From contig CAUJJW010000156.1 of the NCBI GenBank assembly GCA_963205105.1, forward strand, positions 1-36,536: a DNA stretch of 36,536 nt, given 5' to 3'. Origin of the DNA: Verrucomicrobiota bacterium. GTDB lineage: Bacteria; Verrucomicrobiota; Verrucomicrobiia; Limisphaerales; CAIMTB01. This document shows, piece by piece, positions 1 to 8,008 of this stretch; position 1 is the stretch's first letter, and every line of letters begins with the position of its first letter. Made by a program: the position numbers and the translations under genes. The notes below the pieces were generated by a model. That model was not told the origin of the DNA and did no database searches. It saw only the letters and a list, made by a program, of their open reading frames with translations.

Positions 1-100
1 GGCTGAAAGCCCGTTCCACCGATGGGTCGGGCCTTCAGCCCTCCGCAGACTTCGGGGCAACGCTTCCTGGGCCTTCGGCCCAGGCTGGGATGGAACGGGC
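1..100. repeat. Nested palindromic intergenic element
   Basis: Several inverted repeats are nested here. CCCGTTCCA at 10-18 pairs with TGGAACGGG at 91-99. GGCTGAA at 1-7 pairs with TTCAGCC at 34-40. CCTGGGCC at 66-73 pairs with GGCCCAGG at 77-84 across a 3-base loop. Together they could fold into a branched structure of about 100 nt. The left end is cut by the window edge, so the full size is unknown. No coding function is supported; open frames through it are by-products of high GC. Confidence 0.6.
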
Positions 101-132
101 CCATGGCCCTTGGGAATGCGCCGGCAGAAACA

Positions 133-184
133 GGTTCATGGAGAGCCACCTGTTCGAAATCGACCTGCTCACGGCCCTTGAACC
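133..184. repeat. 52-bp imperfect palindrome (GGTTCATGG family), copy 1
   Basis: The element starts with GGTTCATGG and ends with CCTTGAACC, one mismatch from a perfect 9-bp inverted end. The middle (GTTCGAAATCGACC) forms an inner palindrome. Similar units occur at 1583-1633, 27351-27402, 27468-27519, 27573-27624 and 27861-27912. It lies directly against the double-hairpin repeat at 185-245. Confidence 0.75.
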
Positions 185-245
185 GGGGATTCCAGGGGGC
201 GAGTCGCCCCCTTCTACGGCAGGCGGGACGCCCGCCGCTACGGAG
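185..245. repeat. Double-hairpin repeat (GGETPPSTAGGT type), copy 1
   Basis: This ~60-bp unit has two consecutive hairpins: GGGGGCG/CGCCCCC, then GGCGGG/CCCGCC around ACG. Further copies lie at 1638-1696, 9993-10052, 10361-10420, 27403-27462 and 27913-27973, all in the same orientation. Read in frame it gives peptides like GGVSPP or GGETPPSTAGGT, which explains spurious open frames. It sits just past the 3' end of the NHL-repeat gene. Confidence 0.85.
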
Positions 246-253
246 AGGTGGCG

Positions 254-1489
254 CTAACGAAGCACGCGCACCCGATGGTTTTCGCTGTCGCCCACCAGAA
301 TCGATCCGTCGGCGTCCACGAACACCCCGTGCGGTCGGGCCAATCGGCATTCCAGAGCATCGCCCTCCGGGCCGTCCGCCTTCTCGCCGGTACCCGCCAC
401 CCGTTCCAACAGGCCCGTGCGGGCGTCGATCTTCCGGATCGAGTGGCTCTCGGTGTCCGCCAGGTAGACATCCCCGTTCGCGGCGACCGCCAAACCCTTG
501 GGGCCCGACAGCGTGGCGAGTTTCGCCGGTCCGCTATTTCCACCGAAGCCTTTCGCGCCCGTGCCAGCCACGTGATGGATCGTGCCCCACCGCACATCCA
601 GGCGGAACACCTGGTTGCCTTCCCGGAGCGCCAACCACAGCTGGCCGGACGGGTCGAAGTCCAGGGATCGCGGTCCGTTCAACGGAGCGTTCGTAAACGA
701 TGCGCCGTCAGGCGTTCGGCCTCGCTCACCGTTGCCTGCGAACGTGGTGATGGTCCCGGTGCCCCTGGCGACCCGCCGCACCCGGTGATTGCCGATGTCG
801 CAGATGTAGAGGCTGCCGTCCGGTCCGAATTGAATGCTGTGCGGTTGAAAGAGCTGAGCCTGCGTCGCGGGGCCGAGGTCGCCGGAGAATCCCGGCACTC
901 CGGTTCCAGCGACGGTGCTCACGATTCTTGAACGGGCTTCGACCTTGCGGATGCGGTGGTTGCGCATGTCCGCGATGAACAGATTCCCGTCGGCATCGAA
1001 GCGAATCTCGTGCGGTTGATCGAATTCCGCGTCCAAGGCGTGGCGTCCGTCGCCACCGGCACCGCGCCGACCCGAGCCCGCGACGGTTGAAATCGTGCCT
1101 TCGACGCTGATCCGGCGAACGACATTGCCATCGTATTCACAGACGTAGAGGGCGCCGTCGGGTCCGCGAACGACGCCGAACGGGTTGTTCAGCCGCGCGA
1201 GGGTCGCCGGTCCGCCATCGCCCGAATGGCCGGGTTGTCCCGTGCCGGCGATGGTGGAGGTGGTGGCGGCGTTCGACGCGAACGGGGTGCCGACGAACAG
1301 CAGGAGGGCGATCCAGAGTTTAGAAACGTCCCGGGCCCAACCACCGGGGCGCGAGGAGTGGAGCGGGCGGGCCTCATCCCGGCCTTCTCCCGGAGGGAGA
1401 AGGAGAAAATGCTCCGCGAGGTTTGCAGGGTTGAGCCAGGCGTTCGCTGGAACGAGTCGAGACGGCACGGAAGAACGGGGTACAGGCAT
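254..1489 (-). CDS. Exported NHL-repeat beta-propeller protein, start displaced by a repeat
   Basis: Most of this frame encodes repeated propeller blades with the NHL pattern: FGVVRGPDGALYVCEYDGN, then further blades with NLFIADMRNHRIRKV, SLYICDIGNHRVRRV, DVYLADTESHSIRKI and ILVGDSENHRVRVL. These fit a six-bladed fold for binding or scaffolding outside the cytoplasm; no catalytic site is visible. A signal peptide (SKLWIALLLFVGTPFASNA) starts near 1327, but the codon there is GTT and no ATG, GTG or TTG lies at the right place. Everything upstream of about 1342 is a dispersed repeat that happens to stay open in this frame as far as 1723. The nearest in-frame ATG (1489) would add about 50 repeat-derived residues ahead of the signal peptide. 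I think the native start was lost by repeat insertion, so the gene may be poorly translated or use an unusual start. It lies downstream of two other minus-strand genes for exported proteins. Confidence 0.7.
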   Translation of the reverse strand: MPVPRSSVPSRLVPANAWLNPANLAEHFLLLPPGEGRDEARPLHSSRPGGWARDVSKLWIALLLFVGTPFASNAATTSTIAGTGQPGHSGDGGPATLARLNNPFGVVRGPDGALYVCEYDGNVVRRISVEGTISTVAGSGRRGAGGDGRHALDAEFDQPHEIRFDADGNLFIADMRNHRIRKVEARSRIVSTVAGTGVPGFSGDLGPATQAQLFQPHSIQFGPDGSLYICDIGNHRVRRVARGTGTITTFAGNGERGRTPDGASFTNAPLNGPRSLDFDPSGQLWLALREGNQVFRLDVRWGTIHHVAGTGAKGFGGNSGPAKLATLSGPKGLAVAANGDVYLADTESHSIRKIDARTGLLERVAGTGEKADGPEGDALECRLARPHGVFVDADGSILVGDSENHRVRVLR

Positions 1490-1582
1490 GTCCCCGCGGG
1501 CAGGACGCGACACCCTCTCCCCCCGGGAGAGGGTTGGGGTGAGGGAGCCCGTTTCAACCCTCGCGATCGCCGCCACGGAAAT

Positions 1583-1633
1583 GTTCATGGAGAGCACCCT
1601 GTTCAAAAATGACCTGCTCACGGGCCATGAACC
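1583..1633. repeat. GGTTCATGG palindrome, copy 2
   Basis: This is module two of the composite repeat. Its left end is TGTTCATGG (one base changed) and its right end is CCATGAACC, with the inner palindrome region GTTCAAAAATGACC. Confidence 0.75.
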
Positions 1634-1637
1634 CGAG

Positions 1638-1696
1638 GAGATTCCGGGGGGCGAGACGCCCCCCTCTACGGCAGGCGGGACGCCCGCCGCTACGGA
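1638..1696. repeat. Double-hairpin repeat, copy 2
   Basis: This is module three of the composite repeat. It has GGGGGGCG AGA CGCCCCCC followed by GGCGGG ACG CCCGCC. It lies between the NHL gene and the 3' end of the isochorismatase-like gene. Confidence 0.85.
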
Positions 1697-1750
1697 AGGC
1701 AGGTTCATGGCAGGCATCCACAAGTGAAGACTCGCGTTGGGCGAGGTCGT

Positions 1751-2665
1751 TCAGGGCTGTTTCCGGGCGGTCTTCGGAGAATCGCCCGCGAAGGTGAACG
1801 CAGGCCGGCCGGTGATGTCGGTGCTGAGGAATGAGGGGCACCAATACTTTTCGACATGCTCCACGACCAGCGCGGTGCCGTCGAAGTGTCGAACGCCGGG
1901 TGGTCGTTCCGGATTGTACATGGTGTCGGTCATGTCGCGCATGAGGGCGACGTTCTTGCCCAGCTTCACCTGTTGTCGAATGGCGAAGGGGCGTCCGAGC
2001 ACGCACATGTTCAGGTGAACACCACAGAGAATGACGTTCTCGATGCCGCGGTCCGATAGGAGGTTCCAGGTTTCCTGGCCGTCATCGGTGATCGCGTCGC
2101 TTTCGGCGATTTCCAAAGTCGCAATCTGTCGGGTCCATGGAGCACGGATTTCGCACTTGGCGGGCTGGCAGTCACAACCCATGTCGGTGTCGTCGATGGG
2201 AAGCACGGCCTCGTGGGCGGGATCGGTCCAGCACCAGGCGGTTCCCCAGCGCGGACTGGCCGCGAGGGGAACCGGGGTTGGATGAAAGCGTGCTTCCTTT
2301 GCCCGCTGGCGCTGCGGGGTTCCCTCGTAGAAACCGGTGCAGGTGCTGGGGGCGTGAATCACGAAGAGGCCGCGTGCACGGGCGGCCTTGAGCATCTCAT
2401 TCATGGGCCCGGCCAGTTCGCCGACCCGACGGGCGGCGGACTGGCACCAGTGATCGTCCCACATGTCGCAGACGATCAGCGCGGTCTTGGCCGGTTCCCA
2501 CCGGACGGTTCGCTCGATGGCGCGCGCCCCGGGTCTCGCGTCGGACTTTTTCCGATGGCGAAGATTCAGGGTCAGCGCTTCCTCAGGGCTGGCCGCCGAG
2601 GCGGTCAGGACCGATGAGGCCAGGAGCGACGACATCAGGGCGAGGGACAGGACAAGTCGGTTCAT
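1751..2665 (-). CDS. Exported isochorismatase-like cysteine hydrolase
   Basis: This 304-aa protein has a clear Sec signal peptide (MNRLVLSLALMSSLLASSVLTASA). The mature part matches the isochorismatase/nicotinamidase alpha-beta hydrolase fold. ALIVCDMWD supplies the expected catalytic Asp (D67), and GVHLNMCVLGRPF carries the nucleophilic Cys (C221) after the usual hydrophobic strand. The Lys that completes the triad in nicotinamidases is not obvious. There is a Cys-rich insertion (DMGCDCQPAKCEI) around residue 161. The family cleaves amides or vinyl ethers; the substrate cannot be told from the sequence. Its start lies 15 nt from the stop of the upstream propeller gene on the same strand, so they are probably co-transcribed. 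Export is unusual for this family in general, although many such proteins occur in Planctomycetes and Verrucomicrobia. Confidence 0.88.
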   Translation of the reverse strand: MNRLVLSLALMSSLLASSVLTASAASPEEALTLNLRHRKKSDARPGARAIERTVRWEPAKTALIVCDMWDDHWCQSAARRVGELAGPMNEMLKAARARGLFVIHAPSTCTGFYEGTPQRQRAKEARFHPTPVPLAASPRWGTAWCWTDPAHEAVLPIDDTDMGCDCQPAKCEIRAPWTRQIATLEIAESDAITDDGQETWNLLSDRGIENVILCGVHLNMCVLGRPFAIRQQVKLGKNVALMRDMTDTMYNPERPPGVRHFDGTALVVEHVEKYWCPSFLSTDITGRPAFTFAGDSPKTARKQP

Positions 2666-2680
2666 GAGGAAGGCGCAGGG

Positions 2681-3805
2681 CTAGGGGGTGGGGCCGACGA
2701 GTCGGAGAGCGCCGACGCCGCCGGGGTTCCAGTTGGTGAAGAGCACGTACACTTCGCGGTTGCGTCCCTTGCCGGTGACGTACCAGCAGGCGTCGTGAAT
2801 GTGCTGGGCGTCCTCGTAGCCGAGTTCAGCCTTGGGCTTCAGGGTGGCGACAACGGCCTTCTTCTTCAGGTTGATGATGTAGATCGGGCCGGGGGTGCGG
2901 TTGGCGCCGTCGAGGCACGGTGCCAGCGCGTAGTCGCCCCACACGTCGACGTCGCAGACGGTGCTGCCGGTGGGCAGTCCATCAATGGCGACGGTGTGCA
3001 TCGACTTCGGGTCCCAGTCCTTCACCAGACCTTCGGGCCGGGCGGAAACCAGGAGTCGCCCGGTTTTCGGATTCAGGGTGATGCCGTGGGGTGTGCCGGA
3101 GAACTTCTTGCCGCCGTAGGCCTGGCCCTGGAACGCGAACGGTTCGCTCGAAGCCGGCATGAACCAGGCCTTGCCGTAGCCGTCGGTGATCCAGATGGTG
3201 CCGTCCTTCCCGAAGGCAGCGTCGGTGGGGGCGTAGCCCTTGCCATCCGCATAAGGCTCCAGGTTGGGGATCTTCAGGGTCGTGGGTGCTCCGAACGAGG
3301 TGTCGGTCAGGTAGACTTCGCCCTGGGCGTTGTCGGCGGCAACGATGGCCGCGCGCTGGCCTTTGCGGGGAAGGATGTCGGCGCCGTGAAGATTGCCGGC
3401 GGGGAAGGCGGGGTCCTGGGTGATGATGGCGGACTGGGTCAGCTTCTCGGTGAACGCGATCCAGCCGATGTCCTGGAGTCCCCAGTACGCGGTGTCGGTG
3501 GCGGCATCGACGATCAGGGTACCGTGGGCGCCCTTGAGTTTGGCGACGGCGCCCTCCGGGACGGGGACTTTGGAGCGATCGGCCATGAAGGTCCAAAAAC
3601 CCTGGCCCGTGGTTTTGGTGCCGGAGGCGGCGCGGAGCTTCGGGGCGGGCACGGGGCCTTTGGCCTCGATGGTGAACGGCAGGGCGGCGGCCGTGGTGAC
3701 TTCGTCGGGGTGAGAGTGTCCGGTGTCGTGAGCGAAGGTGGCTGGGACAGCGACGAGGGACGCCAGGCTGGCGGCCAGGAGCGAGGAGCGGATGGGATGC
3801 GACAT
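2681..3805 (-). CDS. Exported beta-propeller-like protein
   Basis: This 374-aa protein begins MSHPIRSSLLAASLASLVAVPATFAHDTGHSHP, a signal peptide followed by a His-rich segment that could bind metal. The body has repeated propeller-like strands (GYAPTDAAFGKDGTIWITDGY, GTPHGITLNPKTGRLLVSA, VCDVDVWGDYALAPCLDG) and ends with AQHIHDACWYVTGKG. The open frame extends upstream to 4135, but that part is Arg/Pro-rich, lacks protein-like character and overlaps a palindromic repeat, so I start at the Met directly before the signal peptide. An ATG three codons upstream (3814) is possible. No enzyme motif is recognised. It is the first gene of a probable two-gene operon with the isochorismatase-like hydrolase. 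Confidence 0.82.
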   Translation of the reverse strand: MSHPIRSSLLAASLASLVAVPATFAHDTGHSHPDEVTTAAALPFTIEAKGPVPAPKLRAASGTKTTGQGFWTFMADRSKVPVPEGAVAKLKGAHGTLIVDAATDTAYWGLQDIGWIAFTEKLTQSAIITQDPAFPAGNLHGADILPRKGQRAAIVAADNAQGEVYLTDTSFGAPTTLKIPNLEPYADGKGYAPTDAAFGKDGTIWITDGYGKAWFMPASSEPFAFQGQAYGGKKFSGTPHGITLNPKTGRLLVSARPEGLVKDWDPKSMHTVAIDGLPTGSTVCDVDVWGDYALAPCLDGANRTPGPIYIINLKKKAVVATLKPKAELGYEDAQHIHDACWYVTGKGRNREVYVLFTNWNPGGVGALRLVGPTP

Positions 3806-4233
3806 GCGGTGCATGGGATGATGGGAAGGTCCGTTGTGTTTGACCCTTCCGAGCCTGCGCACGGGGTACCGCGGCGAAGCGTCGTCCGGGAATCTGGAGC
3901 GCGAAGGCTGGCAACTCGGCGCGCGGATGAACAGCCGAAGTTCACGGGACGACGGCCGGGGGCGCATCTCCGTGTTGTCCGAGGACACCGCCCTCTTTTC
4001 GACAGGATGCACACGATGAACAGGATGAAATGCCGTTCGGCTTGGGTTCCTGAGCATCCTGTTCATCCTGTGAAACCTGTCCAAAACCCTCCGATGCTTG
4101 GAGATCCCCCATCCACAACACGGAGACACGGCCACGGCCGGTGATGGACCCGAGATAAGGCTTGGACGTGGGCGGGTTCGCGCTGCTATTGCTTGAATCC
4201 GTGAACCCGCCTGCCCCCGGCCGAAGCCCCCTC
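3806..4233. other. Divergent intergenic region
   Basis: This region separates the minus-strand propeller gene from the plus-strand DUF1549/DUF1553 gene and should hold promoters for both. Beyond the palindromic repeat at 4002-4071 I see no convincing promoter boxes, RNA gene or small reading frame. Confidence 0.5.
4002..4071. repeat. Inverted repeat of the ATGAACAGGATG type
   Basis: ATGAACAGGATG at 4016-4027 is the exact reverse complement of CATCCTGTTCAT at 4055-4066. An outer pair, ACAGGAT (4002-4008) and ATCCTGT (4065-4071), extends the arms. The spacer is 27 bp. In frame this produces peptides such as HPVHRVHPV, which accounts for the false upstream extension of the propeller gene. Confidence 0.75.
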
Positions 4234-6504
4234 ATGCCGAAGGTGTGCCGATCCGTGCAGCGGCGGGGCACGGATTTCTGGCGGGTGTGGCTGGTGCTGT
4301 TGGGCAGTGCGGGTTGGGTACAGGGCGCCGGGGTGGATTTTGAGCGGGAGGTGGCGCCGATTCTGGTCCGGCATTGTTTGGAATGCCATTCGGGGGCGGA
4401 CGCTTCGGGGCGGTTGAATTTGGGCACACGGGACGGCGCCTGGCAGGGCGGGGAATCGGGGAAGGCGCTGGTGCCGGGCGACGCGGGAGCCAGCCTTCTG
4501 TTCCAACGGGTTCATGCGGGTGAAATGCCACCGAAGCGGCAGGGAAAACCGCAACCGCTGCCGTCCGCGGAGACCGCCATTCTGAAGACCTGGGTGGAGG
4601 AAGGTGCGGACTGGCCGGCGGATCGGCGGTTGGATCTCTTTGAATTCACCACCGACCGTCGGGGTGGGCGGGATTGGTGGTCCTTGCAGCCGGTGCGACG
4701 TCCGGAGATTCCGGGGGTGAAGCGCACCGAGTGGGTGAAGACGCCGGTGGACGCCTTTGTGTTGGAGAAGCTGGAAGCGGCGGGGTGGGAACCTGGGCCC
4801 GAAGCGGACCGGCGGACGCTGATCCGGCGGGTGGCGTACGACCTGACCGGTTTGCCGCCGACGTTCGAGCAGGTGGAGGCGTTCGTGGGTGACCGCTCGC
4901 CGGATGCGTATGAGCGGGTGGTGGATCGGTTGCTGGCCTCGCCGCAGTTCGGCGAGCGTTGGGCCCGCCACTGGCTGGATGTGGTGCGCTACGCGGAGAC
5001 CTGCGGCTACGAACGGGACCAGGTCAAACCGCAGGTTTGGAAGTACCGGGACTGGGTGATCCGGGCGTTTCAGGAGGACAAACCCTACGACCGTTTTGTG
5101 CTGGAGCAGCTCGCGGGTGACGAGATTGCGGGAGCGGATGAGGCGAGTTGGGTGGCCACGGGCTTCCTGCGGCTGGGGACCTGGAACGACGAACCCAACG
5201 ATCCGGAGGAATACAAGTACGAGCGGCTCGAAGACCTGGTTCATGCCACCAGCACTGCATTTCTCGGGATGACGGTGAAATGCGCGCGCTGCCATGACCA
5301 CAAATTCGATCCGATCACTCAGATGGATTACCACCGCATGGCGGCGGGGTTCTGGGCCGGCTATATCCAGCCCGGCCAGGGCGTTCTCGGCGGGCCGGAC
5401 CCCAAAAAACTCACCTTCGATGTGCTGGCCTGGACCGATGTTTCCCGGGAACCGCAGCCCTTGCGCTTTCTGAAGAAGGGCGATCCCCAGCGGCCTGGCG
5501 ATCCCGTGGAACCGGGTCACCTGTCGATGATCCCCGCGCTGAACCGCCCCTTGCCGCCGCCGCCCGCGGATGCCCGAACCTCCGAACGCCGACGCCATCT
5601 CGCCGAATGGATCGTGGATCCCGCGAATCCCCTGACGGCACGCGTCTGGGTGAATCGAATCTGGCTCCATCACGTGGGGCAGGGCTTGGTGCGGTCGCCG
5701 GACAACTTTGGTTTCACCGGTGATCTTCCCACCCATCCGGAACTCCTCGACTGGCTTGCGGACGAATTGGTGCGAGGCGGCTGGCGGTCCAAGCCGCTGC
5801 ACAAACAGATCGTGATGTCGGCCACCTACCGGCAGGCGTCGGTGCATCCGAAACAGGGGACTTACCGGAACCGCGATGCGGGCAATCGCCTTCTCTGGCG
5901 TGCGGACCGTCGGCGCCTGGATTCGGATGCGTTGCGGGACTCCCTGCTGTGGGTGGCCGGGAATCTGGACCTGACGCGGATCGGCGGGCCCAGTTTTTCC
6001 CCGGTGATTGGCGCGGATGCGCTGGAGGGGTTGTCGATGAAGGACCAAGCCTGGAAGGCCTCCCCTCCGGAGGAACAAGGGCGACGGGCGATCTATTCCT
6101 TCACCAAGCGCAGCCTGTTGCCCCCGTTTGCCACGGTGTTCGATTTTCCGGACACGACCCTGCCGTGCGGTCAGCGCGACGTGTCGGTGGTGGCGCCGCA
6201 GGCGCTGGCGCTGATGAACAACGCCTTCGTGCATGAACAAAGCGCAGGTCTGACCCGCCGGGTCGCCGCCGCCGCCCGGGATGAGGTGGAACGAATTCAA
6301 CTGGCGTGGCGCCTGGCCCTGGGCCGTTCGCCGACGCCGACCGAAATGGCCCGGGCCCGTGAACATCTGGCCCGCGAAACGGCCCGGGTGTTGGAGCGTC
6401 AGCGGAAGGAACCGGTGGGCGACCTTCGTCCGCCGGACATGCACGCGCTCGCCTCCTTATGCCACGTTCTGCTCAACACCAACGAATTCATCTATGTCGA
6501 CTAA
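4234..6504 (+). CDS. Planctomycete-type cytochrome c / DUF1549 / DUF1553 protein
   Basis: This 756-aa exported protein has a signal segment (WRVWLVLLGSAGWVQGAG), then a PSD1/cytochrome c-like domain with a CxxCH haem motif (CLECH, residues 48-52). A DUF1549 domain follows (about 150-360), ending in the family's second CxxCH (CARCHDHKFDP, from residue 350). The C-terminal DUF1553 domain (about 450-750) includes NRIWLHHVGQGLV and DNFGFTGDLPTHPELLDWLA. These families are abundant in Planctomycetes and Verrucomicrobia; their biochemistry is poorly known, but roles in periplasmic polysaccharide breakdown or electron transfer have been suggested. I prefer the ATG at 4234, just ahead of the signal segment, over a TTG at 4162. 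The last 11 nt overlap the start of the DUF1501 gene, indicating translational coupling. Confidence 0.92.
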   Translation: MPKVCRSVQRRGTDFWRVWLVLLGSAGWVQGAGVDFEREVAPILVRHCLECHSGADASGRLNLGTRDGAWQGGESGKALVPGDAGASLLFQRVHAGEMPPKRQGKPQPLPSAETAILKTWVEEGADWPADRRLDLFEFTTDRRGGRDWWSLQPVRRPEIPGVKRTEWVKTPVDAFVLEKLEAAGWEPGPEADRRTLIRRVAYDLTGLPPTFEQVEAFVGDRSPDAYERVVDRLLASPQFGERWARHWLDVVRYAETCGYERDQVKPQVWKYRDWVIRAFQEDKPYDRFVLEQLAGDEIAGADEASWVATGFLRLGTWNDEPNDPEEYKYERLEDLVHATSTAFLGMTVKCARCHDHKFDPITQMDYHRMAAGFWAGYIQPGQGVLGGPDPKKLTFDVLAWTDVSREPQPLRFLKKGDPQRPGDPVEPGHLSMIPALNRPLPPPPADARTSERRRHLAEWIVDPANPLTARVWVNRIWLHHVGQGLVRSPDNFGFTGDLPTHPELLDWLADELVRGGWRSKPLHKQIVMSATYRQASVHPKQGTYRNRDAGNRLLWRADRRRLDSDALRDSLLWVAGNLDLTRIGGPSFSPVIGADALEGLSMKDQAWKASPPEEQGRRAIYSFTKRSLLPPFATVFDFPDTTLPCGQRDVSVVAPQALALMNNAFVHEQSAGLTRRVAAAARDEVERIQLAWRLALGRSPTPTEMARAREHLARETARVLERQRKEPVGDLRPPDMHALASLCHVLLNTNEFIYVD

Positions 6505-7975
6505 CGATCCCGGCCGCCGTTTTCCCTGCGGCCAAACCCGGCGCGAATTCGTTTGGGACATGGGCGTCGGTTTCGCCGGCATTGCCTTGAGCAGTCTGAT
6601 GGCCGGTGACGGTTGGTTGGGCCGTCGCGCGATGGCCTCCGGTCCTGTTGCGGAAGTGGCGGGAGGTCCGCTCACGCCCCGGCCGCCGCACCGCGCGACG
6701 CCGGTCCGCAGTGTGATCTTCCTGACCATGAACGGCGGGCCGTCGCAGGTGGACACCTTTGATTACAAGCCGGCTTTGGCGAAGTACGCCGGCCAGCCGT
6801 TGCCCGACGGCAAGAAGTTCATCAACTCCGGGGGACGCAAGGTGGGTTTTCTCACCCCGGCGTTCCGGCCGTTCCGCCCGGGCGGACAAAGCGGGCTGAT
6901 GATCTCCGATTATTTTCCAAAAGTCCGGGAACATGCCGATAAACTGGCGGTGATCCGTTCGTGTCACACCGACAGCCACGCCCATGGATCCGCGTTGGTG
7001 GCGATGAACACGGGAAAGACCTTCATCGGCCGGCCATCCCTGGGCAGCTGGGCGGTGTACGGCCTTGGCAGTGAGAACCAGAACCTGCCGGGTTACGTGG
7101 TGATTCTGGACAAACGCGGCGGGCCCATCAGTGGTCAGCCCAATTGGTCGAGCGGCTTCATGTCGAGTGCGTACCAGGGGACGCTTTTTCGGCCGACGGG
7201 CGATCCGATCCTGGATCTGCGCGGACCTTCCCGGGTACGGCCGGAGACCCAGCGCGATCAACTGGACCTTCTGGCCCAGCTGAACGACGAGCATCTGCGG
7301 GCCCGGCCCGGTGGTCAGGAACTGGCCGCCCGCATCAACAGCTATGAGCTGGCCTATCGGATGCAGTCGGCAACGCCCGAAGCGGTCGATCTGAGCCGGG
7401 AGACGGCGACGACCCTGGAGGCGTACGGGGTCGGACATCAGCCCACCGATGAGTTTGGACGGAACTGCCTGGTGGCCAGGCGTCTGGTGGAACGGGGTGT
7501 TCGGTTTGTTCAACTGTACTCCGGCGGCGGCCACCTCGAAGAGACCTGGGACGCGCATGCCGGCATTGAGAGCAACCACGGCCGGCACGCCGCGGAAGTG
7601 GACCAGCCCATCGCGGCGCTTCTGACCGATCTGGAACAGCGAGGGCTGCTCTCCGGCACGCTGGTGATCTGGGGCGGCGAGTTTGGGCGAATGCCGTTCA
7701 GCGAGGGCCGGGGCGAACCGGGCCGCAATCATAACCCCTACGGCTTTTCCATGTGGCTGGCCGGGGGCGGCGTGCGTGGCGGCATGGCGTATGGGGAGAC
7801 CGATGAGTTTGGATTCGAGGCCGTGATCGACAAGGTCCACCTGCATGACCTCCACGCCACCATCCTGGAATTGTGCGGACTCGATCATGAGGCTTTGACG
7901 TACTTCCACCAGGGTCGGAACGAACGGCTGACCGATGTTTATGGCCGGGTGATTCGCGAAGTTATTGCCGGCTAA
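6494..7975 (+). CDS. DUF1501 family Tat-exported protein
   Basis: This 493-aa protein starts with a twin-arginine signal (QTRREFVWDMG, R16-R17, then a short hydrophobic stretch). The rest matches DUF1501, related to the sulfatase/alkaline phosphatase superfamily: MNGGPSQVDTFDYKP, ISDYFPKVREHADKLAVIR, VWGGEFGRMPFSEG (as VIWGGEFGRMP) and a C-terminal HDLHATILELCGLDH. Active-site details are not established for the family. The ATG lies inside the end of the DUF1549/DUF1553 gene (ATGTCGACTAA). These two families are nearly always encoded side by side, and the coupling suggests equimolar partners in the periplasm. Confidence 0.93.
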   Translation: MSTNDPGRRFPCGQTRREFVWDMGVGFAGIALSSLMAGDGWLGRRAMASGPVAEVAGGPLTPRPPHRATPVRSVIFLTMNGGPSQVDTFDYKPALAKYAGQPLPDGKKFINSGGRKVGFLTPAFRPFRPGGQSGLMISDYFPKVREHADKLAVIRSCHTDSHAHGSALVAMNTGKTFIGRPSLGSWAVYGLGSENQNLPGYVVILDKRGGPISGQPNWSSGFMSSAYQGTLFRPTGDPILDLRGPSRVRPETQRDQLDLLAQLNDEHLRARPGGQELAARINSYELAYRMQSATPEAVDLSRETATTLEAYGVGHQPTDEFGRNCLVARRLVERGVRFVQLYSGGGHLEETWDAHAGIESNHGRHAAEVDQPIAALLTDLEQRGLLSGTLVIWGGEFGRMPFSEGRGEPGRNHNPYGFSMWLAGGGVRGGMAYGETDEFGFEAVIDKVHLHDLHATILELCGLDHEALTYFHQGRNERLTDVYGRVIREVIAG

Positions 7976-8008
7976 AGTCCCCCGTCTCTGAGGTCGATAC
8001 AAGAAGCG

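Larger units (their letters stand above)
1342..1710. repeat. Composite repeat, copy 1 (three modules)
   Basis: Three modules occur in a fixed order. A ~240-bp block contains two palindromes (CTTCTCCC GGA GGGAGAAG near 1381 and CCCTCTCCCCCCGGGAGAGGG near 1510). It is followed by the GGTTCATGG palindrome (1583-1633) and the double-hairpin unit (1638-1696). The same order and most of the sequence recur at 27615-27985, including the trailing half-palindrome GGTTCATGG. The first block reads in frame as TPTLSRGER and PSPQPSPGGRG, common artefact peptides in repeat-rich bacterial genomes. Its left edge abuts the signal-peptide region of the NHL gene. Confidence 0.85.

Noticed and set aside
1342..1710. 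Coding regions reading PSPQPSPGGRG or GGETPPSTAGGTPAATE
   Set aside because: These peptides come from palindromic DNA repeats open in several frames on both strands; no conserved protein is supported.
3806..4135. N-terminal extension of the propeller gene
   Set aside because: The extension is Arg/Pro/His-rich, covers a palindromic repeat, and would bury a good signal peptide 110 residues inside the protein.
4186..6444. A 752-codon minus-strand open frame opposite the DUF1549/DUF1553 gene
   Set aside because: Arg/His/Pro/Gln-rich antisense shadow with no supporting domain.
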